Below, one piece after another: positions 43,011-50,393 of a DNA stretch of 64,000 bases. Location of the stretch: contig JABLXH010000016.1 of the NCBI GenBank assembly GCA_013178155.1, positions 1 to 64,000 on the forward strand. The letters run 5' to 3'. This DNA comes from Armatimonadota bacterium (lineage in GTDB: Bacteria; Armatimonadota; Zipacnadia; Zipacnadales; UBA11051). Each line of letters starts with the position of its first letter. Position 1 is the stretch's first letter. A program made the translations under genes and the position numbers. The notes under the pieces are model-generated. The model had not been told where the DNA came from and searched no databases. It saw only the letters and a list, made by a program, of their open reading frames with translations.

Positions 43011-45473
43011 ATGGTTGAATGCGTATGGGTGCTATTGGCGTTGCTGGTCACCCTGACCCTGTTGCAGACCGCGGCCGCGGGCGAAACACCTGTCGCCGAG
43101 CTGCCGGACCACTTGCGGTGCTCAGGCCTGCCCACCCAGACCGAGGTTGCCACCGTGCATCGGTGGGCCGACGCGGCGTTCTCGGCGGAAGACCGCGGCT
43201 GGCTCGACGGCTGGCTGCGGACCGAGCTGCCCTTCACCTTCAGCTATGATGGACAACCTTTCGCCGAACTGGCGCGAACCTGGCCCTGCACCCGCCGCGA
43301 GCCCGTCGCGAGCGCCGGGGGGCAGACGCAGGAGATCACCTGGCAGGCGCCGGACGGTCTGCAGGTTACCTGCCAGGTCCGCCGCTTCGCCGCTTTCCCG
43401 GCCGTGGATTGGCTGCTGAGCTTCCAGAACACAGGACCGCAAGAGAGCGGGCTGGTCACGGAAGTGCAGAACCTCTCCCTGACGGTGACCCACGATCTGC
43501 CAGGCCGTGGCTATACGGTCACCGGGGCGCACGGTGGCCGTTGTGGCCGCGATGACTTCATGCCCTTCCGGCTGAGCGTCCCCGAGCCGCGGGCCCAGAC
43601 CGGCCCCTCGCTTGAGCTCGTTCGCCAGGACCACGAGCAGCTCGAGGTCAACCAGTCCATCCTGCGGACCCCGCTGACCATCGGCGATCGGCAGTTCACC
43701 TCAGGCCTGGGGACCCACGCCACAAGCCATCTGCGTCTGGTCTCGCCGGAACCCATGGCCCGCTTCGCGGCGTGGATAGGGGTGGACGCTAACGAGCGCA
43801 CTCGCGGTGGGGCCGGCTCCGTGGCGTTTGTGCTTGTGGCTGACGGCGCTGAGGTCTTCCGTTCCGCCATCATGCGCGGCGGCGAAGCGGCGGCCCGGGT
43901 AGAGGTGGACTTGGCCGGGGCCCGGGTCCTGGATCTGCACGTCGAGGACGCCGGTGACGGCCCGACCTGCGACCACGCCGACTGGGCCGAGGCCAGCATC
44001 GCCTTCGCTGACGGGACGGTTCGCGCTCTGACCGAGATCCCGCGCTACCGTCCGCAGGGCGTGGTGCTGGGCTCCAGGGGCTCTTCCAGCAACGAGCAGC
44101 TCCCCTTCTTCGGCATCGAAAGCCCCGAGGGGCGAGGGGTGCTCGTGGGGGTCGGCTGGACCGGCAACTGGCAGGCTCAGGTCACCCGCGACGGTGGCCG
44201 GCTTGAGGCACGCGCGGGGCTGCCCGAGACGCGCTTCCGGCTGCGGCCAGGCGAACGGGTGCGCGGGCCACGGATTCTGATGCTGGCCTGGTCAGGCGAA
44301 CCCTTGCATGGGCACAACATGCTCCGCACTCTCCTGCGCGAGCACTACGTGCCACGACTGAAGGAGGGCCTGCAACACCCTCTGGTGACGGTCAACACCT
44401 GCTTCACCCACAACGGAGCCGGCGGGTTCCTGACGCAGGCCAACGCCGCCAACCTGCGGCCGCTGGTGGAGCCCTTCGTTGAGCTGGGGGCCGAGGCGTT
44501 CATCATTGACGCAGGGTGGTACAAGTGCCAGGAGTGGCCCGACCTCTTCACGAGCAAAAATTACGCGATTGACCCTGCCAAGTACCCGGAGGGCTTCCGC
44601 CCGCTGTCAGACCCTCTGGCAGCCGCGGGGGTCACCTTCGGCCTGTGGTGCCCACCTGAAGCCCTGGGGCGCATGGATGACCCGGCGAACCGCGAGAAGT
44701 TCCTGGAGATCATTGACGGTTTCGTGCGCAACGAGGGCCTGGGCCTGTACCGGCAGGACGACGGCTTCGTGCCACCACCCGAAGCCCCTGACCGGGTCGG
44801 TGTGTCGGAGATGCAGCATATCGCCTGGCTCTACGAGCTGCTGGACGAGATGCGCCGGCGCTACCCTGACCTGATCATGGAAGGCTGCAGTGGTGGCGGA
44901 CGTCGGGTGGACCTGGAGACCCTGGCCCGCTTCCACTGGCACCAGAAGTCCGACCGGTGGTATGACTCCGTCAGCGACCAGTGCGGTATGTACGGGGCCA
45001 ATCTCTTCCTGCCAGGCGGAGTGCTGAACCTGCCGACCAGCGCCACCGATGACTTCGGGGCCTGGTCCAGCTTTGGGGGGCAGTTCTCTCTGGGCTGGCA
45101 CCCCATCGCCGAGGGCTTCCCGCTGGCCCAGGCGAAGCGGCAGGTGGCGCTGTACAAGCGCCTACGGCCTTGCCTAGCCGGCGATTTCCATCCGCTCACG
45201 CCCTGCGACCTCGGTGCGGCCTGGCTGGCCTACCAGTTCCATCGCCGCGACCTGAACCGGGGGTTTGCCCTGGTGTTCAAACGGGACGCGGTCGCAGGCG
45301 ACGCCTTCGGATTGGCTTTGCAGAGCCTTGAGCCGGGGGAGAGATACGAGGTGGTGCGCGAGTCCGTCGGGGAGCATGCGGTGTTCACTGGCCGCGAACT
45401 GGCCGCAGGCATCGAACTGGCCGTCGAGGCCACACCGGGGTCCGAGATCGTGAGCTACAGCGCGCTGCCGTGA
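43011..45473 (+). CDS. Secreted GH36-type alpha-galactosidase with internal NPCBM domain
   Basis: A melibiase-clan glycosidase of 820 aa. ATG 43011 follows GAGGAGGACC; the signal is WVLLALLVTLTLLQTAAAG. A beta-sandwich (about 65-175, LPFTFSYDGQPFAELART) is interrupted by an NPCBM-type domain (about 220-340; FTSGLGTHATSHLRLVSPEP, ...CDHADWAEA) before it resumes and leads to the barrel. Motifs: AFIIDAGWYKCQEWPD, TFGLWCPPEALG, LYRQDDGFVPP with presumed nucleophile D583, MEGCSGGGRRVDLE, and HQKSDRWYDS with presumed acid/base D648. The nucleophile motif is QDDGF rather than the usual D-F-N, so specificity may differ from the copy at 4.7 kb. It is divergent from GH106 and ends 10 bp from the convergent ankyrin gene. 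Confidence 0.86.
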   Translation: MVECVWVLLALLVTLTLLQTAAAGETPVAELPDHLRCSGLPTQTEVATVHRWADAAFSAEDRGWLDGWLRTELPFTFSYDGQPFAELARTWPCTRREPVASAGGQTQEITWQAPDGLQVTCQVRRFAAFPAVDWLLSFQNTGPQESGLVTEVQNLSLTVTHDLPGRGYTVTGAHGGRCGRDDFMPFRLSVPEPRAQTGPSLELVRQDHEQLEVNQSILRTPLTIGDRQFTSGLGTHATSHLRLVSPEPMARFAAWIGVDANERTRGGAGSVAFVLVADGAEVFRSAIMRGGEAAARVEVDLAGARVLDLHVEDAGDGPTCDHADWAEASIAFADGTVRALTEIPRYRPQGVVLGSRGSSSNEQLPFFGIESPEGRGVLVGVGWTGNWQAQVTRDGGRLEARAGLPETRFRLRPGERVRGPRILMLAWSGEPLHGHNMLRTLLREHYVPRLKEGLQHPLVTVNTCFTHNGAGGFLTQANAANLRPLVEPFVELGAEAFIIDAGWYKCQEWPDLFTSKNYAIDPAKYPEGFRPLSDPLAAAGVTFGLWCPPEALGRMDDPANREKFLEIIDGFVRNEGLGLYRQDDGFVPPPEAPDRVGVSEMQHIAWLYELLDEMRRRYPDLIMEGCSGGGRRVDLETLARFHWHQKSDRWYDSVSDQCGMYGANLFLPGGVLNLPTSATDDFGAWSSFGGQFSLGWHPIAEGFPLAQAKRQVALYKRLRPCLAGDFHPLTPCDLGAAWLAYQFHRRDLNRGFALVFKRDAVAGDAFGLALQSLEPGERYEVVRESVGEHAVFTGRELAAGIELAVEATPGSEIVSYSALP

Positions 45474-45483
45474 GGCGTCTGCC

Positions 45484-47061
45484 TTACCCCTCGGGCATCC
45501 GCTCGCGCAGCAACGTCGCCAGCTCCTGGTAGCCATTCTCCTCTGCCAGTTCGAGAGCCGTGCGACCCTCACTGTTCTTGGCCTGGGGGTCGGCACCGGC
45601 GTCCAGGAGCAGTTTGCCGATCTCCAGCCGCGCCTGCCGGCGTGCCATGGCGGCCTCGTCGTCACCTTCGGCGGCCGGTTCCTCGTTCTCCCACGCGAAG
45701 AGGGTCTCAGCCAGGCTGCGCTCGGCGGCAGCGTGCAGAGCAGTGCGCTCCAGCTTGTCACGCAGGTTCACACCGGCTCCCGCCTGGACCAGCAGGCGCA
45801 CGGTCTCCAGCAGCCCCTCCTGTGCCGCCTCGTGCAGGGCCGTGAAGCCCCGCTTGTCCGCAGCATTCACCTCGGCGCGCGCCTCCAGCAAGACCTTCAC
45901 GACCTCCGGATGCCGGACCGCTGCCTGCAGCGCCGTTGTCTCGTCCTCGGTCCGGGCAGTCAGGTCGGCCCCGTGCGCCAGCAGCACTCTGACCACTTCA
46001 GGGTGTCCCTCGATGGCCGCGTCGTAGAGTGCCGAGCGGCGGTACTCATGCGTGGCCGTGATGTCAGCGCCTCGCGCCAGGAGCAGCTCAACGGTCTCGC
46101 CATGACCGCCCTTGCAGGCCTCGTGCAGAGGCGTCGTGCCGTTGGCCGTTGCCACGTTGACCTCGGCACCGCGGTCCAGCAGAAGGGTGGCCGCCTCGGT
46201 CCGTCCCTTGGCTGCGGCGAAGTGCAGCGGCCGCTCCTGCCACTTGCTTTCGGCGTTGATCGCCGCCCCTTCGTCCAGCAGCAGCCCGATCACCTCGATA
46301 CTTCCACCCTTCGCGGCCCAGTGCAGCGCCGTGCGTCCACTCCACTCTACGGGCGTGTCCACGGCCACACCGGCGGCCAACTGCCGCTTGACCTCCTCCA
46401 CATCGCCGACCCCGGCGGCGGTGTGGAGGCTATGCCGGGCGCCCTTCTCCAGCAGAAGCGCCACCGTCTCCGGGTGGTCAGCGTCGAGGGCGATTGCCAG
46501 CGGCGTCCGCTGGTCATCGGTCTCGGTACTGATGTCGGCCTCGTTGTCCAGCAGGAGGGCTGCCAGCTCGGTGTGCCCGGCCCCCGCCGCCACGGCCAGT
46601 GGCGTACGGCCGTATGCATCCCTCGCCTCGATATTCGCTCCATGCTCCAGCAGGAGAGTGGTCACCTCGGCGCTACCCGCCGCGGCCGCACGGTGCAGGG
46701 GCGTGTCGTCTTCTGCCAAATCACCGCCTGCATTGGCCCCCTGGTCCAGGAGCAAACGCGCCATCTCCAGGTCACGCCCCTCGGCGGCGAGCGACAGGGG
46801 TGAGGCGCCGATCGCCGGCAGGTCCGGGTCGGCCCCCGCCTCAATCAGGACCTTCGCCATCTCCAGGTTCCGGTTGACGACCGCCCAATGCAGAGGCCCG
46901 AACTCATCCTCGTAGATCTCGTTTGGGTCGGCGCCCTCGTCCAGGAGCTGTTGCACCTGGGCCAGATCGTTCGCCTCGGCCGCCTCGATGAGGTCGGCTG
47001 AAGCCGCGTTGAGCACCAGCAACGCCGCAAGACCAATGGCCGATCGCAGAGCCAGCATCAT
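45484..47061 (-). CDS. Exported ankyrin-repeat protein
   Basis: A 525-aa protein with an N-terminal signal (LRSAIGLAALLVLNAASADL) followed almost entirely by about 14 ankyrin repeats, shown by recurring G.TPLH.AA..G...VV.LLL..GAD.N. patterns (for example GRTPLAVAAGAGHTELAALL, GFTALHEAAQEGLLETVRLL). A 40-residue acidic break (ENEEPAAEGDDEAAMARRQ) near 460 interrupts the last repeats. Ankyrin arrays bind other proteins; an exported one may act as a periplasmic scaffold. The start is ATG 47061 (or the next codon) after GGGGAG. Upstream is AT-rich and carries an inverted repeat. No obvious partner gene lies adjacent. Confidence 0.88.
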   Translation of the reverse strand: MMLALRSAIGLAALLVLNAASADLIEAAEANDLAQVQQLLDEGADPNEIYEDEFGPLHWAVVNRNLEMAKVLIEAGADPDLPAIGASPLSLAAEGRDLEMARLLLDQGANAGGDLAEDDTPLHRAAAAGSAEVTTLLLEHGANIEARDAYGRTPLAVAAGAGHTELAALLLDNEADISTETDDQRTPLAIALDADHPETVALLLEKGARHSLHTAAGVGDVEEVKRQLAAGVAVDTPVEWSGRTALHWAAKGGSIEVIGLLLDEGAAINAESKWQERPLHFAAAKGRTEAATLLLDRGAEVNVATANGTTPLHEACKGGHGETVELLLARGADITATHEYRRSALYDAAIEGHPEVVRVLLAHGADLTARTEDETTALQAAVRHPEVVKVLLEARAEVNAADKRGFTALHEAAQEGLLETVRLLVQAGAGVNLRDKLERTALHAAAERSLAETLFAWENEEPAAEGDDEAAMARRQARLEIGKLLLDAGADPQAKNSEGRTALELAEENGYQELATLLRERMPEG

Positions 47062-47489
47062 CCACTCTCCCCTTCTGGTGCCAACCGCGACGTATTCGGA
47101 CGTGCGAAAAACTGTGAGAAAAAAACCGCACTTCGGTCACTGACGGTAAACCACTGTGGTAGTCTTCTGAGTGGATCGCAGCCTTTCCTGCTTGTCTTTC
47201 CGGAGGCATCACCACTGCGGCTTTGTGACACAGCCCTGATGCCCCGTAACCGCGAAGCGAATGACGAAACCGATGGACCAGGCAGTCTTTCCTGGCGAGC
47301 CCGCATCACGCCGCATGTTGGCGCCCAGAGCGGCGCTCAGGCCCCGACTGGTGCTTCTCGTGGTCTTCATGCTGGTGTTGCTGGCACTGCATGGCTGTCC
47401 GGAGAGTATGGAAGGTCTGATCGGGTCAGTGGCCACGGCAGACCAGACCCGCCCGGATTGCGTCGCCGCGTACAGAGGCGATGCTGCCC
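47062..47489. other. Intergenic region with AT-rich inverted repeat
   Basis: A 428-bp region upstream of the ankyrin gene and downstream of mrp. It contains GTGCG...CGCAC arms around two A-runs (47102-47131), AT-rich against the GC-rich background and probably part of the ankyrin gene's promoter or leader. A small ACCACTGTGGT palindrome lies near 47150. The rest may hold a small plus-strand lipoprotein gene (listed separately). Confidence 0.45.
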
Positions 47490-47560
47490 TCACTCTGCCG
47501 CCTGCGCCGGAGACTGACGCTGCTGGAGGCCACGCAGCAGTTCGTCCACGGTCGCGCTGA
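47315..47560 (+). CDS. Possible small lipoprotein
   Basis: An 81-codon frame whose first 28 residues look like a lipoprotein signal: basic MLAPRAALRPR, a long hydrophobic run, then LHGC as lipobox (Cys28). The remainder is short, Ala/Pro-rich and unlike any family I know. No clear ribosome site is seen, and the last 71 bp overlap the end of mrp on the other strand. This could be a chance frame; an upstream in-frame ATG at 47261 is an alternative start. Confidence 0.25.
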   Translation: MLAPRAALRPRLVLLVVFMLVLLALHGCPESMEGLIGSVATADQTRPDCVAAYRGDAALTLPPAPETDAAGGHAAVRPRSR

Positions 47561-48371
47561 ACGCCAGCCGCACCGCCTCCGAAGCCCCTGGCCCCAACAG
47601 CGGCCGGCCCTGATCGCCCAGAGCCGCGATCTCAGGGGCCAGTGGCACGCGGCCCAGGAAGGGCACCCCCATGCGGGCTGCCATGTCCTCGCCGCCCCCG
47701 CTCATCAGCACATCGGTTCTCTGACCGCAGTGGGGACAGACAAAGCCGCTCATGTTCTCGATGACGCCGAGTACCGGCAGCTTCAGGGCATGCAGGAAGT
47801 TGATGGCTTTGCGGCAGACACTGAGGCTGGCCTCCTGCGGTGTCGTGACAATCACGCCCCCATCAGCGTCAGGGAACATCTGCCCGACCGTCAGCGGCTC
47901 GTCGCCGGTACCCGGCGGCAGGTCCACCACCAGGTAGTCCAGCGGCCCCCACTCCACGTCGGCGATGAACTGGCGGATGACGCCGCCCTTCAGCGGCCCG
48001 CGCCAGATGGTTGGTGAGTCTGGATCGTCCAGCAAGAAGGCGATAGACATCACCTGGAGCTGCTCCAGCACGGCAACTGGCTCCAGGACCCGGAAGCGCT
48101 GCCCAGCCAGCCCCATGAGGAGGGGGATGGTGGGCCCGTTGATGTCGGCGTCAAGCAAGCCGGTGCGACTACCCCGCAGGGCCAGGGCCCACGCCAGGTG
48201 GGCCGCGACCGTGCTCTTCCCTACCCCGCCTTTGCCACTGAGCACCAGGATCTTGTGAAGTATGTTGGCTGACTTCTCCCGGATGCGCTGCTCTTGCTGC
48301 TCGTACTCGCCGGCCGTTCCGCCGGCTCGGTCGCTGCTGGGCTGGTAGCGTGCCCGCCATGGGTCAGACAT
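47490..48371 (-). CDS. Mrp/NBP35-type Fe-S cluster carrier ATPase
   Basis: A cytoplasmic P-loop ATPase of the Mrp/ApbC/NBP35 family (293 aa) that carries and transfers [4Fe-4S] clusters. The deviant Walker A SGKGGVGKS is at about 45-53, followed by the switch DADINGPTIPLLMG and VVDLPPGTGDEPLT. The CPHCG pair of cysteines (about 210), in ENMSGFVCPHCG, is the bridging-cluster ligand of Mrp proteins. ATG 48371 (MSDPWRARY) is preceded by AAGGTGAT, better than the upstream in-frame start. It is the last gene after LpxL', the radical SAM remnant and the ferredoxin-MinD ATPase, suggesting joint function in Fe-S metabolism. Confidence 0.92.
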   Translation of the reverse strand: MSDPWRARYQPSSDRAGGTAGEYEQQEQRIREKSANILHKILVLSGKGGVGKSTVAAHLAWALALRGSRTGLLDADINGPTIPLLMGLAGQRFRVLEPVAVLEQLQVMSIAFLLDDPDSPTIWRGPLKGGVIRQFIADVEWGPLDYLVVDLPPGTGDEPLTVGQMFPDADGGVIVTTPQEASLSVCRKAINFLHALKLPVLGVIENMSGFVCPHCGQRTDVLMSGGGEDMAARMGVPFLGRVPLAPEIAALGDQGRPLLGPGASEAVRLAFSATVDELLRGLQQRQSPAQAAE

Positions 48372-48415
48372 CAGATCACCTTCCCGGATGTAGTGCGCCA
48401 AGTGTCTTCAGGGGA

Positions 48416-49273
48416 TTACCCCGCAAGACCCCAGATCCGCTCCCAGGCCTTGCGGAGGCCCTGGGACACCGGACCGTCATCGTACTCCACAAGGGGTATC
48501 TGGGCGGCGTTGGCCTTCACGACGACCTCTTCGAAGGGGAGCGAGGCCAGGAGGGGGATGTTACGGCTCGCGCAGAACTCGGCAATGTCAGCCGCGTTGT
48601 CGGGGTTGATGTCGGCCTTGTTGATGATGGCCGCCATCGGGACTCGGAGCTGCTCAGCCAACTGCACCACCCGGGCCATGTCGTGCATGCCCGAGAGACT
48701 GGGCTCGGTCACGATCACGGCTAAGTCGGTATCCACCAACGAGGCGGTGGCGGTGCAGGCGATGCCGGGGGGCCCGTCCATGAGGATCAGCGAGCGGCCC
48801 GTGCGCCGGGCAACCTCTTCGGCCCTCTGTCGCACGACTGTCACCAGCCGTCCGCTGTTCTCGGCGGCCGGGCTGAGCCGCGCATGTACCATCGGCCCGT
48901 AGGTGGTCATACCCTCGTACAGGACGCCGTTTACGACCGTCTGCAGGGTCAGGGCCTCCCGCGGACAGGCCAGGACGCACAGTCCGCAGCCCTCGCAGGC
49001 GGCGGCGCTGACCGCCTCGACGGTGATGGCATCGAAGCGGCAGCGCCGCTCACACTCGCCGCACTGCGCACACCTGGCCGGATCGCGCACAGCAATCCTG
49101 GCCCCCCGGTACTCCCCAGTCCGCTCGGGCTGCGGGTGGAGCAGCAGGTAAAGGTTGGCGGCATCCACGTCGCAGTCGGCCAGTACGGTGTCTCCGGCGA
49201 GGGCGGCGAACGACCCCAGTACGGTCGTTTTGCCCGTACCTCCCTTGCCGCTGAGTGTCACGATTTGCTTCAT
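48416..49273 (-). CDS. MinD-superfamily P-loop ATPase with inserted 2[4Fe-4S] ferredoxin domain
   Basis: A cytoplasmic ATPase of 285 aa. Walker A SGKGGTGKTT is at about 8-17, DCDVDAANLYLLL follows, and a bacterial-ferredoxin insert (about 60-112) has two Cys clusters: CAQCGECERRC and CEGCGLCVLACP. The second half contains LILMDGPPGIACTATASL and TEPSLSGMHDMARV. This arrangement is known mainly from anaerobes and archaea, often near NifX/NifB-like or Mrp genes, with probable roles in Fe-S cluster assembly or redox-coupled maturation. The start ATG 49273 overlaps the radical SAM stop by 4 nt (ATGA), so the genes are translationally coupled. Mrp follows after 44 bp. Confidence 0.92.
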   Translation of the reverse strand: MKQIVTLSGKGGTGKTTVLGSFAALAGDTVLADCDVDAANLYLLLHPQPERTGEYRGARIAVRDPARCAQCGECERRCRFDAITVEAVSAAACEGCGLCVLACPREALTLQTVVNGVLYEGMTTYGPMVHARLSPAAENSGRLVTVVRQRAEEVARRTGRSLILMDGPPGIACTATASLVDTDLAVIVTEPSLSGMHDMARVVQLAEQLRVPMAAIINKADINPDNAADIAEFCASRNIPLLASLPFEEVVVKANAAQIPLVEYDDGPVSQGLRKAWERIWGLAG

Positions 49274-50043
49274 TCGGTGCTGCTCTCCTCATCGGCTCGC
49301 GCGCGGGCGGCCGCGTAGTAGTCCCGGCCGCCCACGGTTTCCCGCGTGATGCCGCCCTGCCGCAGCAGGTGGCCAAGATGCTTCAGTACCTCATTGCGGT
49401 GCAGACCCAACCCGTAGGCGATATCGTCGAGAGTGCAGGGCCGACGCGCCAGCAAAGCCCGGACCTCGGCCTCTCCCGCCTCGCCGGGGCTCCCGGGCAC
49501 CCTCGCGTAGTCGGCGATGACCTCAGCTGGCGGGCTGAAGAGGGCCGCCAGCGCCTCCAGGCTAGCCGGCAGCACGGCGTGAGCACAGCTCTCGGCTGGA
49601 GGCCGGGCAACCGTGTTCAACTGCACGCGGTGTGGGCGTATCCTGTGCGCCAGCGCGGCGATCCTGCCCACCGCCGACGGCGTCGAGGTGATGCCCCCCA
49701 GCAGGAAGACCTCTAGCCAGAGCTGTCCACTGAAGCCCTTCCGGAACTCGCGCAGGCCGTCCACCATGTCGGCGAAGTTGATCGCCGTGTGAGGGCGGTT
49801 CACACGCTGGAAGGTCGCGTCGTCCCCGGCGTCCAGCGACGGCACCACCAGGTCCGCCTCAGCCAGCGCCGCGCGGACCTCAGGCTCCGACAGCAGCGAG
49901 CCGTTGGTCAGCACGGCCACGGGGACGGCGGTCATCGCCTTGAGCGCCGCTACCACCTCACCCAGTCGAATGCGCAACGGATGTTGGCCAGGGCGATGCG
50001 ACGCCAGCGGAAGCCCACATGATACCCGTAGAGGCCTAGCCAC
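49270..50043 (-). CDS. Radical SAM protein (COG0731-like), N-terminal half missing
   Basis: The readable frame has a clear COG0731-type radical SAM C-terminal half: LGEVVAALKAM, PVAVLTNGSLL, ADLVVPSLDAGDD, RVNRPH, QLWLEVFLLGG, HRVQLNTVARPPAE, then a winged-helix segment (PCTLDDIAYGLGLHRNEVLK) near the C-terminus. Homology begins only at LGEV (about 49,965). The upstream part with the CxxxCxxC cluster motif and GSGEPT is absent, and the frame upstream (MARPLRVSCGLPLASHRPG) is not homologous. The DNA just upstream instead encodes an LpxL-like N-terminus in another frame, so a deletion appears to have joined two genes. The product as read cannot bind the catalytic cluster. Its stop overlaps the MinD-ATPase start. 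Confidence 0.78.
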   Translation of the reverse strand: MARPLRVSCGLPLASHRPGQHPLRIRLGEVVAALKAMTAVPVAVLTNGSLLSEPEVRAALAEADLVVPSLDAGDDATFQRVNRPHTAINFADMVDGLREFRKGFSGQLWLEVFLLGGITSTPSAVGRIAALAHRIRPHRVQLNTVARPPAESCAHAVLPASLEALAALFSPPAEVIADYARVPGSPGEAGEAEVRALLARRPCTLDDIAYGLGLHRNEVLKHLGHLLRQGGITRETVGGRDYYAAARARADEESSTE

Positions 50044-50165
50044 CTGCCCAGGCCCTGGACAGCCGGCCAGTCCCGGCCAGCGGCGAACCGGTAGGCGAGG
50101 TCAATGACGGCGGGACCAACGACGGCACGCAGATGCCGGCGCAATTCCTTGATGGTGCGACTCAC
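49950..50165 (-). pseudogene. Truncated LpxL/HtrB-like lipid A acyltransferase N-terminus
   Basis: From GTG 50165 the frame encodes about 65 residues like the start of LpxL/HtrB lysophospholipid acyltransferases: IDLAYRFAAGRDWPAVQGLG, WLGLYGYHVG, and RWRRIALANIRCAF, equivalent to the conserved 'rrRRiAl.Nl.laFp'. It stops 7 codons later at a TAG inside the radical SAM coding stretch. The catalytic H-x4-D and everything after it are missing. The family is secure enough given the pattern and the LPS-export genes elsewhere, but the match is short. It is presumably one side of a deletion whose other side is the radical SAM gene. Confidence 0.55.
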
Positions 50166-50393
50166 AGGGAGCAAACTCCAGGGCCAGCTGCGGGCGTAAG
50201 GAACTATGGAACGAAGCGATCTGGACAGTGGAACATCATACTTCACGGACGCCCGCATTGCAACCCGACTCGCGGTCTCAGGGCGAACGGCTGTGGGCAA
50301 GGTGAAGCCCCCAGCGGCGGCGAATGGGGCCCCTGTCGTACCGTCCACCGTCTCGCCCGACCCAACGCTTAACCGGGAATAGTGGCTCCGCCG

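Noticed and set aside
47102-47131. Intrinsic terminator of the mrp gene
   Set aside because: It lies about 360 bp past the stop and upstream of the ankyrin start, on the promoter side, so it more likely belongs to that leader.
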